64,000 bases of DNA, from positions 130,244,013 through 130,308,012 of the forward strand of contig CM038043.1 of the NCBI GenBank assembly GCA_021397845.1. The letters are read 5' to 3'. This document shows, one piece after another, positions 33,210 to 43,757 of the stretch. This stretch comes from Areca catechu (taxonomy: Eukaryota; Streptophyta; Magnoliopsida; Arecales; Arecaceae). The first letter of the stretch is position 1; each line of letters starts with the position of its first letter. The notes beneath the pieces are model-generated. The model was given only the letters and a program-made list of their open reading frames with translations, made no database searches and had not been told where the DNA came from. Both the position numbers and the translations under genes were made by a program.

Positions 33210-34838
33210 CTAACGATATCCCTTGGTAACTAGACGGGCTTTATAGGTCTCCACCTTCCCATCTGCACCCCTTTTCCTCTTGAAGATCCACTTGCACCGG
33301 ATGAATTTTATCCCTTCAGGCGGATCAACCAATGTCCATGCATTGTTGATCTCCATGGACTCCATTTCAGATCGCATGGCTTCAAGCCATGCCTCAGAGT
33401 TAGATCTCTGAAGTGCATCCATATAGGTGATCAGATCCTCATTGTTCTCATCGAGCTTAATGGGATCGCCATCCCGGACCAAGAAACCATAGTATCTGTT
33501 CGGCTGACACGGTACTCTACCAGATCTCCTAATAATGGGTTGTGCATGTGATCCAATCATAGCCGGTTCTATAATGTCCTTAGAGTGTGCAGGTTCTTCT
33601 ACTGGTTGAACTTCACCAAGTTCAATCTTAGAGGCTACATTTCCTTCTCCAAGGAACTCCTTTTCCAAAAAGATAGTTCTAAGAGCGACGAACACTTTCT
33701 GTTCATCCTCCAAGTAGAATAAATACCCTTTGGTTTCCTTAGGATAACTAATAAACAGACACCGATCATATCTAGGACCAAGTTTATCTGAGTCTAAACA
33801 CTTTACATAAGCCGGACAAACCCAGACCCAAAGGTGTGAGATTGAAGGCTTACATCCAGTCCACATCTCATATGTAGTGGAGACAACAGACTTACTCGAA
33901 ATATTATTTAACAAGTGACAAGCTGTCTTAAGTGCATATCCCCAAAAGGATAATGGTAGAGTTGTAAAGCCCATCATGGATCGAACCATGTCCAAGAGGG
34001 CTCGATTCCTTCTTTCGGACACACCATTCAACTGTAGTGTTCCTGGAGGAGTCCACTGAGAGAGAATCCCATTCTCCTCAAGGTATGTCAAAAACTCACC
34101 AGATAGGTATTCACCATCTCGATCAAATCGAAGGGTTTTAATACTTTTTCAAGTTTGTTTCTCTACTTCATTACGATATCGTTTGAATATTTCAAATGAC
34201 TCACATTTATGTCTCATCAAAAAGACATAACCGAACCTCGAAAGGTCGTCTGTAAACGTAATGAAATATCTGTATCCATCTCTGACACTAACTGTCATGG
34301 GTCTGCATACATCAGTATGTATGAGACTCAGAAGTTCTGTAGCTCGTTCACCTTTTCCAGTAAAAGGTGACTTGGTCATTTTACCAAGTAAACAGGATTC
34401 ATAAGTAGGCAGTGATTCAGAATCACTGACCTTGAGGAGACCATTTCCTCGCAACTTGTTTATCCTATTCCGGTTAACATAACCTAGCCTGCAATGCCAA
34501 AGATATAGATCACTGACATTTTCTAACCTTGGGCATTTGCTAGATGTGTACATTACACTAACAGGCCGTGATAGTGCATAAATGCCATTATTTAACTTAG
34601 CTTTCATTATCACAGAGTTATTCAAAATAACATGGCAAATATCTCCTTTTATTGATAGTTCAAAACCACAATTGGCCAAAAGGCCTACAGAGATTATGCA
34701 CATAATAAAACTAGGACAATAATGACAGTCGACTAACTCGACAGCACGGGACTCAAAGACAAGACTCAGAACTTCGATCGCCAGTACTGGAACATGATTT
34801 CCATTTCCAACACTCAGAAACTGTTCCCCATCCTCCAA
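33210..34838 (-). pseudogene. element D pre-integrase, integrase and RT N-terminus
   Basis: A long stretch in one frame with a single stop between 34149 and 34091. The pre-integrase part includes LWHCRLGYVN and ESCLLGKM; its zinc site has lost the second His (Tyr) and first Cys (Tyr). The core contains LIHTDVCRPMTV (first Asp), FDRDGEYLS (second Asp) and LNGVSERRNRALLDM (Glu). The C-terminal part is CPAYVKCLDSDKLGPRYDRCLF and KGYLFYLEDEQKVFV. Then a linker (RRSGRVPCQPNRYYGF) and the RT start EINNAWTLVDPPEGIK to LVTKGYR. All three DDE residues appear present. Confidence 0.87.
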
Positions 34839-34945
34839 TCTCTTGCTAACCTACAGTCCCTGTAACAAATTACAAACATGAACAGGACTACCGGTATCCA
34901 ATACCCAGTTAGCAGTATCACAAATAGAGAAATTACAAGGTTTTA
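34839..34945 (-). pseudogene. element D protease active site
   Basis: Minus strand NWVLDTGSPVHVCN. The catalytic DTGS codons are 34887-34898, the classical aspartic protease loop. The preceding and following frames do not join without a shift near 34940 and a stop near 34855. Confidence 0.75.
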
Positions 34946-35804
34946 TCATATAAATATCTTGTCCAGCAGTCTGCTGCTTTCCCTTCCTTGGCCTGTTTGA
35001 GTAAAGGACTCTTGGTAAAGAGGAAAATTCCTCTTCCAGTGTCCTCGCTTCTTACAGTAGAAGCACTTTGCAGAAGATTGGTCAGCTTTCACTTTCCTGG
35101 TCTGACTCGGACCAAGAGCATTCAACATCTTTTTTCACTTTCCTGGACTGACTTTCTAGAGGTCGTTGGTGGTGAATTCCTTCCACTAAATTCACCACTC
35201 CCTTATTCAGTTGGTGGTCTTTCTCGAAAGTCTGCAGTAATACCATCAAACCATGGTAATTGACTGCAGGCTTGTTCATTCTGTAATGGTCGAGAAAGTC
35301 AATATAGGAGGAGAGCAGAGAATTCAAAATCGCATCCTTGCCAAGCTGCTTGAGCAAGGGACATCCGAGCTTGTCCAACTTTTTAATCAACTCGATCATG
35401 TACAATACATGATTAGTGATAGAACCACCATTCGGCATCTTGGCATTATAGATGGCACAAGATACTTTGTACCGCTCTACATCATCCGACGTGCTATAAG
35501 ATTTCTTCAACTTTTGAAGAATCTTATCAGGTTGGGCCTCCTCGAACTTGCGACTGAACTCGTCGTTCATTGTCGCTAGCATGATGCAATGGATAGTAGT
35601 TCAATCAGAAACCCACTTCTGATAAGTATCCCTGACCGAACTTTGAGCATTGGCGGAGGGGATTTCAGGTGCTGGATCCGTTATCACATAAAGGATCCGT
35701 TCATGCTCCAGGACAATCCTCAACTTTCGATACCAGCTATCGAAATTGTGACCCTTCAACTTCTCGTTATCAAGAAGTGACCGGAGCGAAAGATTTGAAG
35801 ACAT
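34946..35804 (-). pseudogene. gag: element D gag
   Basis: The start is ATG at 35804 (MSSNLSLRSLLDNEKLKGHN), then DSWYRKLRIVLEHE, a conserved copia gag block. One stop near 35600 separates it from the capsid-like part (LATMNDEFSRKFEEAQ, ADKILQKLKKSY-type, YKVSCAIYNAKMPNGGSITNHVLYMI; 35082-35582). A +/-1 frame change near 35100 leads to the CCHC knuckle CFYCKKRGHWKRNF, whose last Cys is Phe, so zinc binding is lost. Same order and length as Angela-type gag. Would form virus-like particles with B-, C- and E-type proteins only if these were related enough, which is unlikely. Confidence 0.85.
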
Positions 35805-37362
35805 ATGAAAGGAAAAAACAAGACCATATTAGAGTATGAATTAATTAATTAACCAAAAGACTTGGACTTTAGTCTAAAAGTCTCTCCTATTAATTTTTTT
35901 GATTGGGAGCCTCTAACTCCAATCCGTGAAATCACTATTTTATAGTGGGTACCGAAATCCAATAGACTACGTATGAGCTCGACTATGTCCAGCTCACCCA
36001 TACGCGCCTAAAGGTAGGTTCACCAACCAATTGCTTCCCTAAGCAACTTCTAGTAATTTATTTTACCCCAGAGAACACCCCAATCAGCCTAGGGGCCTCC
36101 TATTACGGGTCTGCGATTAGGTCCAACCATTAACATGATAAATCCAATATTTCCAGCCAATGAATGACCAAGCCCGACTATGGCCGGCTCACCTGATCAC
36201 CATTAAGAAGGTTGCACTGAACCATCATCTATGAGAGAGTAATTCCAATAACCGGATGCACACCCGTTCTAAGGAACTGCCGATGAACACCAAGTTAAAG
36301 GACACATTACTAACTCACTTAATGGGAGGCTAAGACATCATCAACTCTTTGACTTAGTCTTTTTCAGGACCTAATAATTTTAGAGGATTTTAGGTTGTGA
36401 CAGAAGAATAAAACAAGAACATGAATCATCCTCCCACTGAACAAATCAGTTTTTAGGAGGGTTGAACCAATTCAACAATTGATCCATGGGCACCTACCCG
36501 ACCAGTCAGACTGATCACCTGGGTGACATATGTTAACTCGAGTCAATGAGCTTTTCTAATCAGTTCTGGTCGACACGACTGGCCAGGTAGGTGAGATCAT
36601 GGGTGAGTATCCTCCATTAACCATCTTTCCTAGATACCAACCAAGTTGGCCAGGAAAGAGGTAGCCTCATACAACCATAATCACAATGCCAAACCTACCT
36701 CAACACCAACCGGTTTACAAGACACGATCAGACTAGTCTAAAGACTCGGGCTTCCACAGAGCCACTAATCAGATCCATTTTAGATGAAAGGACTAACTTA
36801 TCTAACTATTAGATAGTTCTAAAAGAAGGACCTTAATCAACTTTTGATTAGTCTTCTTATTATCCAATTCAACTAAACATAGGTCTAACCCAAATCATGG
36901 ACCCAATTAGACAGCTAACCCAATTAACCCAATTGGCTTATTTAAATGACATTACGTTTTATAAACCCTAAGAAAACTTGTCATTTAATTTAATCATACA
37001 ATTCAAAATTGTTTGAATATAATCCAAAATTTTAATTAAAATAATTTTAATTAAAACATGTAAAACTCCTTTTACATATCAAATCATGCATCATATCTAG
37101 TTAAATTCCTTTATAAATATTACATGCCAAAAATATATCTGAATTAAAACAATTTTAATTCCTTTGATTTTCTTAAAGGATCCTTCTAAAGAGGCCAACA
37201 CAGACGAACCACATCATGCCAAAAATACACGGTCATGATGAAGGTCTCAACTAGGTTCCTAAAAGTACTCCCTAATCATACCCTATGATTAAGAAACAGA
37301 TACATATCAAAAGATTAAACATTTTAATCTACTATACATGCAATCAAGATATGTTACTTTTG
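35805..37362 (-). other. element D 5' leader (untranslated)
   Basis: About 1.55 kb between the primer site and gag ATG without a supportable frame. Long structured leaders are known in Angela/BARE-type elements and probably carry packaging signals. No specific motif was identified. Confidence 0.65.
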
Positions 37363-37380
37363 AACCTTGCTCTAATACCA
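37363..37380 (-). other. element D primer-binding site (initiator tRNA-Met)
   Basis: Minus strand TGGTATTAGAGCAAGGTT, one base after the 5' LTR end TTTCA. Complementary to the 3' end of initiator tRNA-Met except for one T for C. Confidence 0.88.
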
Positions 37381-37381
37381 C

Positions 37382-39669
37382 TGAAAGAAAACATGGGGTT
37401 GCGAGTGCCTACACTAAGCATGCAATAGCACAGGGAGCAGTATGTATTTTAAAATAATTTTAAAATAATAGTGGAAACAACCTACTCCGCACAGGATCTA
37501 ACATATTCAAGATGCATGTACAGGCAAAACAAGGCATGAAAAGGGCATGTAATATTAATAAACAATTTTATAAAACTAGATCTAGGCATGCATGAAAAAT
37601 AAAACCAGAAATTTTACCTTATTCCTGCTTGGAATAAAGTAGGGATAACACCGGAATAGCTGGAATATCGGGAATAACTTTATTATTGTCTTCTTCTTCC
37701 AGCAACCTTTTGAAACATTCTTCACGTCTTCACCAAAAGCAGCAAAGCCCAAACCAAAAAAGGGAATCCTTTGGTCTCTTCTTATGCAACAATAGCAAGG
37801 TAACCTCTTGCTTCAATGGAGAGGGAAATACATCAATCTTCCAACATTGCCGAAGTTCTTTTCACCCAAAAATTTCAGAACTGAAATTCCTGCAACCAAA
37901 ATAGAGCAGAGCAATAATAGCAGCAATGGAGCAACAATCCACTCCCAGGTGCTCAAGGGAACACCCTCTAGAGGGGGGACATGCCTGGGCTTCCTTTAAT
38001 CTAGCTTCTTGCATGATGCTAGTTGTCGGAAGCTCTTGAAACGGTGAGGGGAGGAATTGAAAATATAGAACACTATGTTCTGTATCTTGTTTTCTCCAAA
38101 ACAGAGTTTCTTCCTTCCATTGAGCACAAATGACAACAAGGAAACAATGATGTTATTCTCTCCTAATCTCTCAACTAAACCCAAGCCCAAAAACACTGGT
38201 TCAAGGAATGATGGAAAGCTCTCAAAGGAAGAAAACTATCAACATTTTTTAGCCTATCTTTAAAGAAGAATTCCCCAACATTTTTCCAGCGCCCAGAATT
38301 TTTATAGCAGTGAGAACAAATGAAGATGATGATTTTTGGGAGTTGAGAAGACTTGCTGGGAATACAAAAGGCCAGCAGGTTTTTAGAACGAATCAAATTT
38401 GTTGCAACCAAGCAATCACGAACCATTTAATGGTGGATTAATTCATCCAAAAACTGAGTGAAAGGAGAAGAGGAAAAGTCACCTTGAATTCCCTGTTCGC
38501 CTAAGCCTAAATCACCATGTAGATAGGTTCAAACCGGTTCATAACTGGTTCAAAAAATCCCAAACCGGTTCTAAGTCGGTTCAACAATTAATTAGATCAA
38601 AATCTAATTAATAAAAGGCTTGGTCAAGTCCCGGTCACCCAGAAACAATTCCCGGTGGACCTGAACAATGTCTGATCGACTTAAAACTGGGTCAATCCAA
38701 AGTGTGCTCAATCAAACCGTTACCAAAATGATTTCCAATCATAAATCGGTACCTGGATTAGGGAGAGATCCTCTATGGTGTGTGACCTCATAGTTTCGAA
38801 CCTAGGCGGTAGCACTAGAACAATTCCAGTACCAGCACAAGATACCATCTAGCAATGGGTCCCGGTGTCCGGATAGGTCGAAGATGCGAGAGCAATCAAT
38901 CGAACCTCTGGCATACGGTTATCATATAATTCATCCCTTTGACCTCTAATGCTCAGGATGATCAAGGGTTAGACTACCAACCCTAGCTAAGTCAATCCAT
39001 AATATGTCTCAACCTCGCAAGTCTAGTGACTCCTCACTTGGACTACCCCGGTCGAGGATTTGCTAAATTGAGACATTGCGAAACATTCAATCCAAACTAT
39101 TCGGATAGGTCAATTCCATCTTGGTCCACCATTGCTCCACAAGTACTTGCCTGTACCAAGAAACCTTCCATCACCGGATTAGAAATTATGGTAGTCCGGC
39201 ACCAAAGCACAGGGAGTTGCTTGTAAGCTACCATGATGACCTTAGGTCAGAGGGACACATATACCCATATCCAATCGTGAGTATCCCTTTGACAGAAAGG
39301 GGCTACACGGAGTCACGTTCAATGAGATATCATATATCCCACTTGCAAATCACATCAGTATCACCACACTCCTTTGGTCAAGAGGACAACCAAACGATGT
39401 GAACCACAATAACCTACACTTGATACATTGCTGTCCAGTACAATATATCCTTTGGTCATGAACCGAGTTTGAGGACCACTCGATATATCCTCTCTATATC
39501 GAAGTCAATGTAGTCCTAAGGACTTCATTACATGAAAAGAGTTCATTACAGGAAAATGTCAGAATGAGATGAGCTGCCAAAATAATATTTATTAATTTTA
39601 CAAAGAGTACAATACTCAGCTCAACCGCCTACAGCCTAGGCAATTGGTTTTGGGACACAATTCCCAACA
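37382..39669 (-). repeat. element D 5' LTR
   Basis: A 2288-bp partner of 29564-31849, with the TATA box at 38299-38306. The two LTRs are collinear throughout, with only small indels. Confidence 0.92.
38299..38306 (-). promoter_or_regulatory. TATA box in element D 5' LTR
   Basis: Minus-strand TATAAAAATTC, about 1360 bp into the LTR. The counterpart in the 3' LTR is at 30480-30487. Inferred core promoter of the element. Confidence 0.5.
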
Positions 39670-39674
39670 TTAAT
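39670..39674. repeat. element D target-site duplication, right copy (ttaat)
   Basis: Directly follows ...TTCCCAACA at 39669; partner of 29559-29563. Confidence 0.88.
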
Positions 39675-40503
39675 GAATATTGGAGTGAATGCACTTAACT
39701 TCACATCCTCTTGTTCCCTCTTGAGTTTAATCCACTTTAAATACCTTTCTAAGCTTCAAATGGCAGTTTATGACTATTGGAGAGGTAAAACTAGCCATTA
39801 GGGGCAAAAAGGATAAGTTTTACATTTTAAAAAATTAGCCGTTACTGTTCATCATAACTTCAAGCATCGACACTTCAAGTCATCAGTCGACACTTGGATC
39901 GACACTTGGATTCCATGAATCAACACTTAGTTCAAAAAGTATTTCTTGAAGCTCTCTGAAAATCTCATGTGAGTCGACACTTCTTCTGGTGAGTCAACAC
40001 TTGAGTTGACACTTGTCCTCCATGAGTTAGAGCTTAAGGAAAGTCTAAAATTTAGCATGTTCTATATAATTTTTATCTTAGGCCTTGAATCGATCCTTGA
40101 GTTGACACATGAGTAGACACTTGAGTTCCATGAGTCAACACTTAAAGCGTGCCATCTGAAACATCTTCTGTGTATCAGCTTAACCTTCTGTGAGTTAACA
40201 CTATGTGTCGGCACTTCACTTCCATGAGTCAATACTTGGCTGAAACTTTCTGAAATTCAATTGAAACTCTACTGAATCTTCTTCAAACTTAAAATTTAAG
40301 TCCTTTCAAGTCATTCTTATGTACTTAAGTCCATTTAACTTTAGGATTTCATCTCTAAGGAGACTTCTTCAACTATTTTGACAAGCAATCAATCAACTAA
40401 CTTGATGAGTACCTTTTTCTGATAAAACATACTTTACAAATAATTAGTACTCAAATGTACTTGAGTATTTTGTTAATCATCAAAATTAATATAGGAGTCA
40501 ACA
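39675..40503 (-). repeat. element C 5' LTR, proximal (U3) part
   Basis: Continues 28856-29563 after element D. It contains the GAGTCGACACTTG array (39858-40252) and the minus-strand LTR start TGTTGACTCC at 40503. Confidence 0.9.
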
Positions 40504-40508
40504 ACCAT
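40504..40508. repeat. element C target-site duplication, right copy (accat)
   Basis: Follows the LTR end ...GTCAACA at 40503; partner of 19024-19028. Confidence 0.7.
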
Positions 40509-40640
40509 CTTTCATTTAAAGGATGATAAATTGATCTTTGTCTCATATATCTTGAATAGCCACTATCTAGATACCATCTTTTCTTTGAATTTTGGGCTGC
40601 AAGACACTCCTGCAAAATAATCAAGTTGAGTTTTTAGGTA
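40504..40640 (-). pseudogene. element B protease active-site remnant
   Basis: On the minus strand the sequence reads YLDSGYSRYM near 40540-40580, matching the copia protease DSGCSRHM site with Cys changed to Tyr, then a run that leads to the element C insertion site. The downstream continuation is at 19028 and below. The short segment between gag and here is out of frame. Confidence 0.65.
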
Positions 40641-42339
40641 CCCAAGCTTTCTTGGTCCTTGAAGGTTAGTAATTATGGTTCCTTTAGGAACCAAATCTTT
40701 TTTACCTTATTTTTATTTTTTTTTTCAAATTGCATTCATAGTCTTTATGTCTAGCTCCATTACAAAAATAACAAACTATACTTGATTTTTGAAAAGATAT
40801 GGATGTTGAGAACTTTGATGCATAAGGTCTTGAAGCTGAAAACTGGTTTGTATTCATTGAATTGTATCCAATTGTAGCTCTGTTATTAGATTTTCTTTAA
40901 TTTTTCAAAATCAACTCAAGTTTATTTGAACTTAAGGTTAATTTGTTAACAATAGGTTTGAGTTGACTCATTTCATTTTGCAAACTCTTATTCTTTTCAA
41001 GACACTCATCTTTTTCAGTTTGCAATTCTTTATATTTTCCAAAAATACCATTTAATTTCTTTTGTAAAAGATTGTTCTTTTTAGAAATTTCAATCTTTTC
41101 TTTCAATAATGCATCATAATTATTTTTCATGGTTTTAATTTTCATGCCAGCTTTCTTATATTCAGATAAAAGCTTATAAAAAGTAGCATGTAACTCATCA
41201 TAAGTGAATTCATCAGTGGGTTCAGTAGATGTTACCTCATCTTCAAGACCCATCAAACATATGTTTGCAGTTTTTGATGTCTCTTCTTCTTCATTTGAAG
41301 TAAATTCGTCGCTATTGCTCCATGTAGCCATCATAGCTTTCTTCTTCTTCTTTTTGTATCCTTTCTTCAATGTTGGACACTCTGAATGGTAGAGCCCCGA
41401 CTTTTTACACACATAACATATAGGTTGTTGCTCCTTTTCTTTTTGTTTATCTTTCTCTTTCTCTTTACTTTGTTCACCCTTGCCAAGATGCTTCCTCCAG
41501 TACCTTGACTTTCTTCTACCCATAAATTTTCTGAATCTCTTCATGACTAAAGCTATGTCATCATCTCCAAGTTCTTCATCAGAGGGGGGGCTTTCTTCTT
41601 CTTTCTCTTCTTCTTGCTTCTTGATTTCAGCTGCAATTTTAAAGGCTATAGATTTCTTCTTTTTGTTGTCATCATCGCTGCGGCGCTGCATGGTTAATTC
41701 ATGAGTGATCAAGAAGCCAAGAAGCTCATCAAGTGAAAGTTCATTTAAGTCTTTGGCTTCTTGTACTGCAATGACTTTAGGATCCTATTTATCAGGTAAG
41801 CATCGAAGAATTTTTTTTACGAGATCTACATTTGAGTAGACCTCGCCAAGATTTTTCAAACCATTAATAATATCTATAAATCTAACAAATATTTGAGATA
41901 TTGTCTCATTTGGTTTCATTTTAAATAATTCATAATTATGCATAAGAATATTGATTTTGGAGGTCTTAACTTGTGTTGTGACTTTATGGGTAACTTGTAG
42001 TTTATCCCAAATTTTCTTTGCCGAAGTGCAAGTAAAAATCTGGTTAAACTCATTAGCATCCAAAGTACAATATAGAAGGTTCATTGCTTTGGCATTTAGT
42101 TCCTCCATCTTCATGTCATATTAATCCCATTTCTCTTCCGATTTTGGGTTGTCTATGCCATCTACTTTCTTAATGGGTATGTGTGGTCCTTTCAAAATCA
42201 TTTTCCATAATTGAAAATCATTGGTTTGAATGTAAATTTTCATTCTTGCTTTTCAATAAATGTAATTGGTGCTGGTGAATAGTGGAGGTCTATTGCTTGA
42301 TTGACCTTCGGCCAAAGAGGTGCTTATTTGGGTTGCCAT
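40641..42339 (-). pseudogene. gag: element B gag
   Basis: Gag forms the particle and binds RNA. The start is ATG at 42339 (MATQISTSLAEGQSSNRPP), followed by FTSTNYIY.KARMKIYIQ with the Trp codon as stop, then LNAKAMNLLYC and FNQIFTCTSAKKIWDKLQ. One frame is kept from 42339 to 40897 apart from a few stops. Residues after about 250 are Lys/Glu-rich (KEKEKDKQKEKEQQ) and precede the first CCHC knuckle. That knuckle reads CYVCKKSGLYHSEC, so the His is Leu and it is broken. A long coiled coil follows (41150-40900, LLQKKLNGIFGKYKELQTEK...). A second, intact knuckle CYFCNGARHKDYEC lies near 40725-40770. Confidence 0.85.
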
Positions 42340-42376
42340 AGATCTTTTTTTTTAATCATGGGATTAATGGCACTGA

Positions 42377-42394
42377 GATAAAGCTCTAATACCA
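42377..42394 (-). other. element B primer-binding site (initiator tRNA-Met)
   Basis: On the minus strand TGGTATTAGAGCTTTATC starts two bases after the 5' LTR. TGGTAT(C/T)AGAGC is complementary to the 3' end of plant initiator tRNA-Met, the usual primer of copia elements. Confidence 0.85.
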
Positions 42395-42396
42395 TT

Positions 42397-43752
42397 TATT
42401 GCTCAGTTGGCCAACCCAAGAAAGGGGTGAATTGGGTTTGAAGACTTTTTAACAAGTATGTGCCTTTTGAAATCTTTGTGTGGTGAGTGAAGTGTATTAA
42501 GTATTGTGTGCAGAAGCAAATGAATAATCAAAGATAAGAACAATCACAAACACCATAAATTTAGAGTGGTTCGGAGCAACCCAGCTCTTACGTCCACTAT
42601 CCAAGGTGCATACTTGGAATTTTCACTATATTCTTCCTGAATACTGTCGAATTGTTTTACAATGGACTCATAATCTAAAACCTAATACAATGTTAGTTTT
42701 CCTAGGCTCACTAACAACCCAAACTTGGTTTTCAAGGCTCACCATAAATCTAAAAAGAATTCACAAGTTGTAGCTCCTGTTGTACTTGGAATAACTTAAA
42801 ATTAGAGTTTAAAAAGGAAGCAACACTTAAAACAAACCCAAAGATTTGATGGTTGTAGTTGAAGCTCTAAATGAAGCCTTTTTCAATGTCTCTTTAATGC
42901 TCTTTAGGGCTTTCACATTTCTTCAATGATTGACTCAAGAAATTGGTTGGGAGTTGTTGAAGAGCTTGAGTTTTTTCTCTTGAAAAGCACTTAGAATATT
43001 CAATACCCTCATAAAGATTGTTCAAAACTTGTTTAGATCCATGATTTATAGACTCTTGAAGTGTTCCAGATGGATATGGCTATTGGAGTGCCTTGGGAGT
43101 CGAAATCTAGCCATTAGAAGCTTTAAATCCCAAGAAATTTAAATTCTTGAACTAGCCATTACTATTGCAGAACTGGGATTCGAGTCGGCTCGGATGATTG
43201 GGTTTTTCGGAACTACTTTTCTGTCACTCTAAAAGAGTCAGCTCTATTTTTCATTGAGTCGGCTTGATTGATTAGTTTTTTCAGAACTCAATTTCAGTCA
43301 CTCTAGAAGAGTCGGCTCGGATTGTGATTGAATCAGCTCGGTTGGAAAGTATCAGAATTTTATGTGCCATGCCAAATCAATGTATCAGCTCTATCATCGA
43401 GTCAGCTCGAGTGAACTTTCTCCAAATACTTTCAAACTTCTCTAAACTTCTTCCAAACAACTTCCAACAACATCTAAACCTAATCTAAGAAATTTATACT
43501 TAATTTTACAATACTATTTCCCTTTTTACAAGAATATACATTCAAAAAATCTTTAGGGCTCACAAATAAATGAAACATACATGAAATTTTTCTTTGTGTA
43601 TATAAATTCATTACATTGGTCCTAGAAATGTAGAGTGAATGATTGACCATGTAAATTACCCTACAAAAACTTTTAAAACATTATGAAAAGTGTTAGTATC
43701 AAGTACATGCTTCAATATTTTATTATCATCAAAATCATTCCAGGGATCGACA
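42397..43752 (-). repeat. element B 5' LTR
   Basis: This 1356-bp partner of 11993-13356 has the same U3 motif array at 43181-43412 and a TATA box at 43044-43050. Its last bases read ...GAGCAATA instead of ...CAACA, so the terminal CA has mutated. Confidence 0.9.
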
Positions 43753-43757
43753 CTATC
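43753..43757. repeat. element B target-site duplication, right copy (ctatc)
   Basis: Directly follows the element's LTR end; partner of 11988-11992 with one T/C difference. Confidence 0.8.

Larger units (their letters stand above)
29564..39669 (-). mobile_element. Angela-like copia element D (complete, innermost)
   Basis: A complete minus-oriented element of 10106 bp with LTRs of 2286 and 2288 bp and a perfect 5-bp duplication ttaat (29559-29563, 39670-39674), inside the 5' LTR of C. Order right to left: LTR, iMet PBS, 1.55-kb leader, gag, protease, integrase, RT, RNase H, PPT, LTR. No extra ORF. By eye about 15 differences occur in the first 270 bp of the LTR pair, the lowest divergence in the nest. 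LTR start TGTTGGGAATT, length and gag type suggest the Angela/BARE lineage. The same family supplies the outermost element A. Confidence 0.93.
19029..40503 (-). mobile_element. SIRE-type copia element C, interrupted by element D
   Basis: This minus-oriented element is inserted in element B between its protease and pre-integrase blocks. LTRs are 19029-20578 and a split copy (28856-29563 plus 39675-40503). Flanking duplicates are atcat (19024-19028) and accat (40504-40508), differing at one base. Its own length is about 11.4 kb. Order right to left: LTR, iMet PBS, gag, pol, spacer, ORF3, long 3' region, LTR. It belongs to the same lineage as B and E but a different family: the LTR motif array is GAGTCGACACTTG rather than GAGCCGACTCGA. 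The LTRs differ at about one base in twelve by eye over the first 290 bp. Confidence 0.92.
11993..43752 (-). mobile_element. SIRE-type (Sirevirus) copia element B, interrupted by element C
   Basis: This is a minus-oriented Ty1/copia element with LTRs 11993-13356 and 42397-43752, inserted into the RNase H of the Athila element. Flanking duplicates are ctatt (11988-11992) and ctatc (43753-43757), one transition apart. Removing the element restores the Athila frame. Its own sequence is 11993-19028 plus 40504-43752, about 10.3 kb, ordered (5' to 3', right to left) LTR, PBS, gag, pol, spacer, ORF3, long 3' region, LTR. The extra ORF, iMet primer site and gag coiled coil place it in the Sirevirus/SIRE lineage. 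LTRs differ at roughly one base in nine over the first 300 bp by eye. Confidence 0.92.

Noticed and set aside
35253..35579. Plus-strand 108-codon ORF opposite gag of element D
   Set aside because: Shadow of gag; no independent support.
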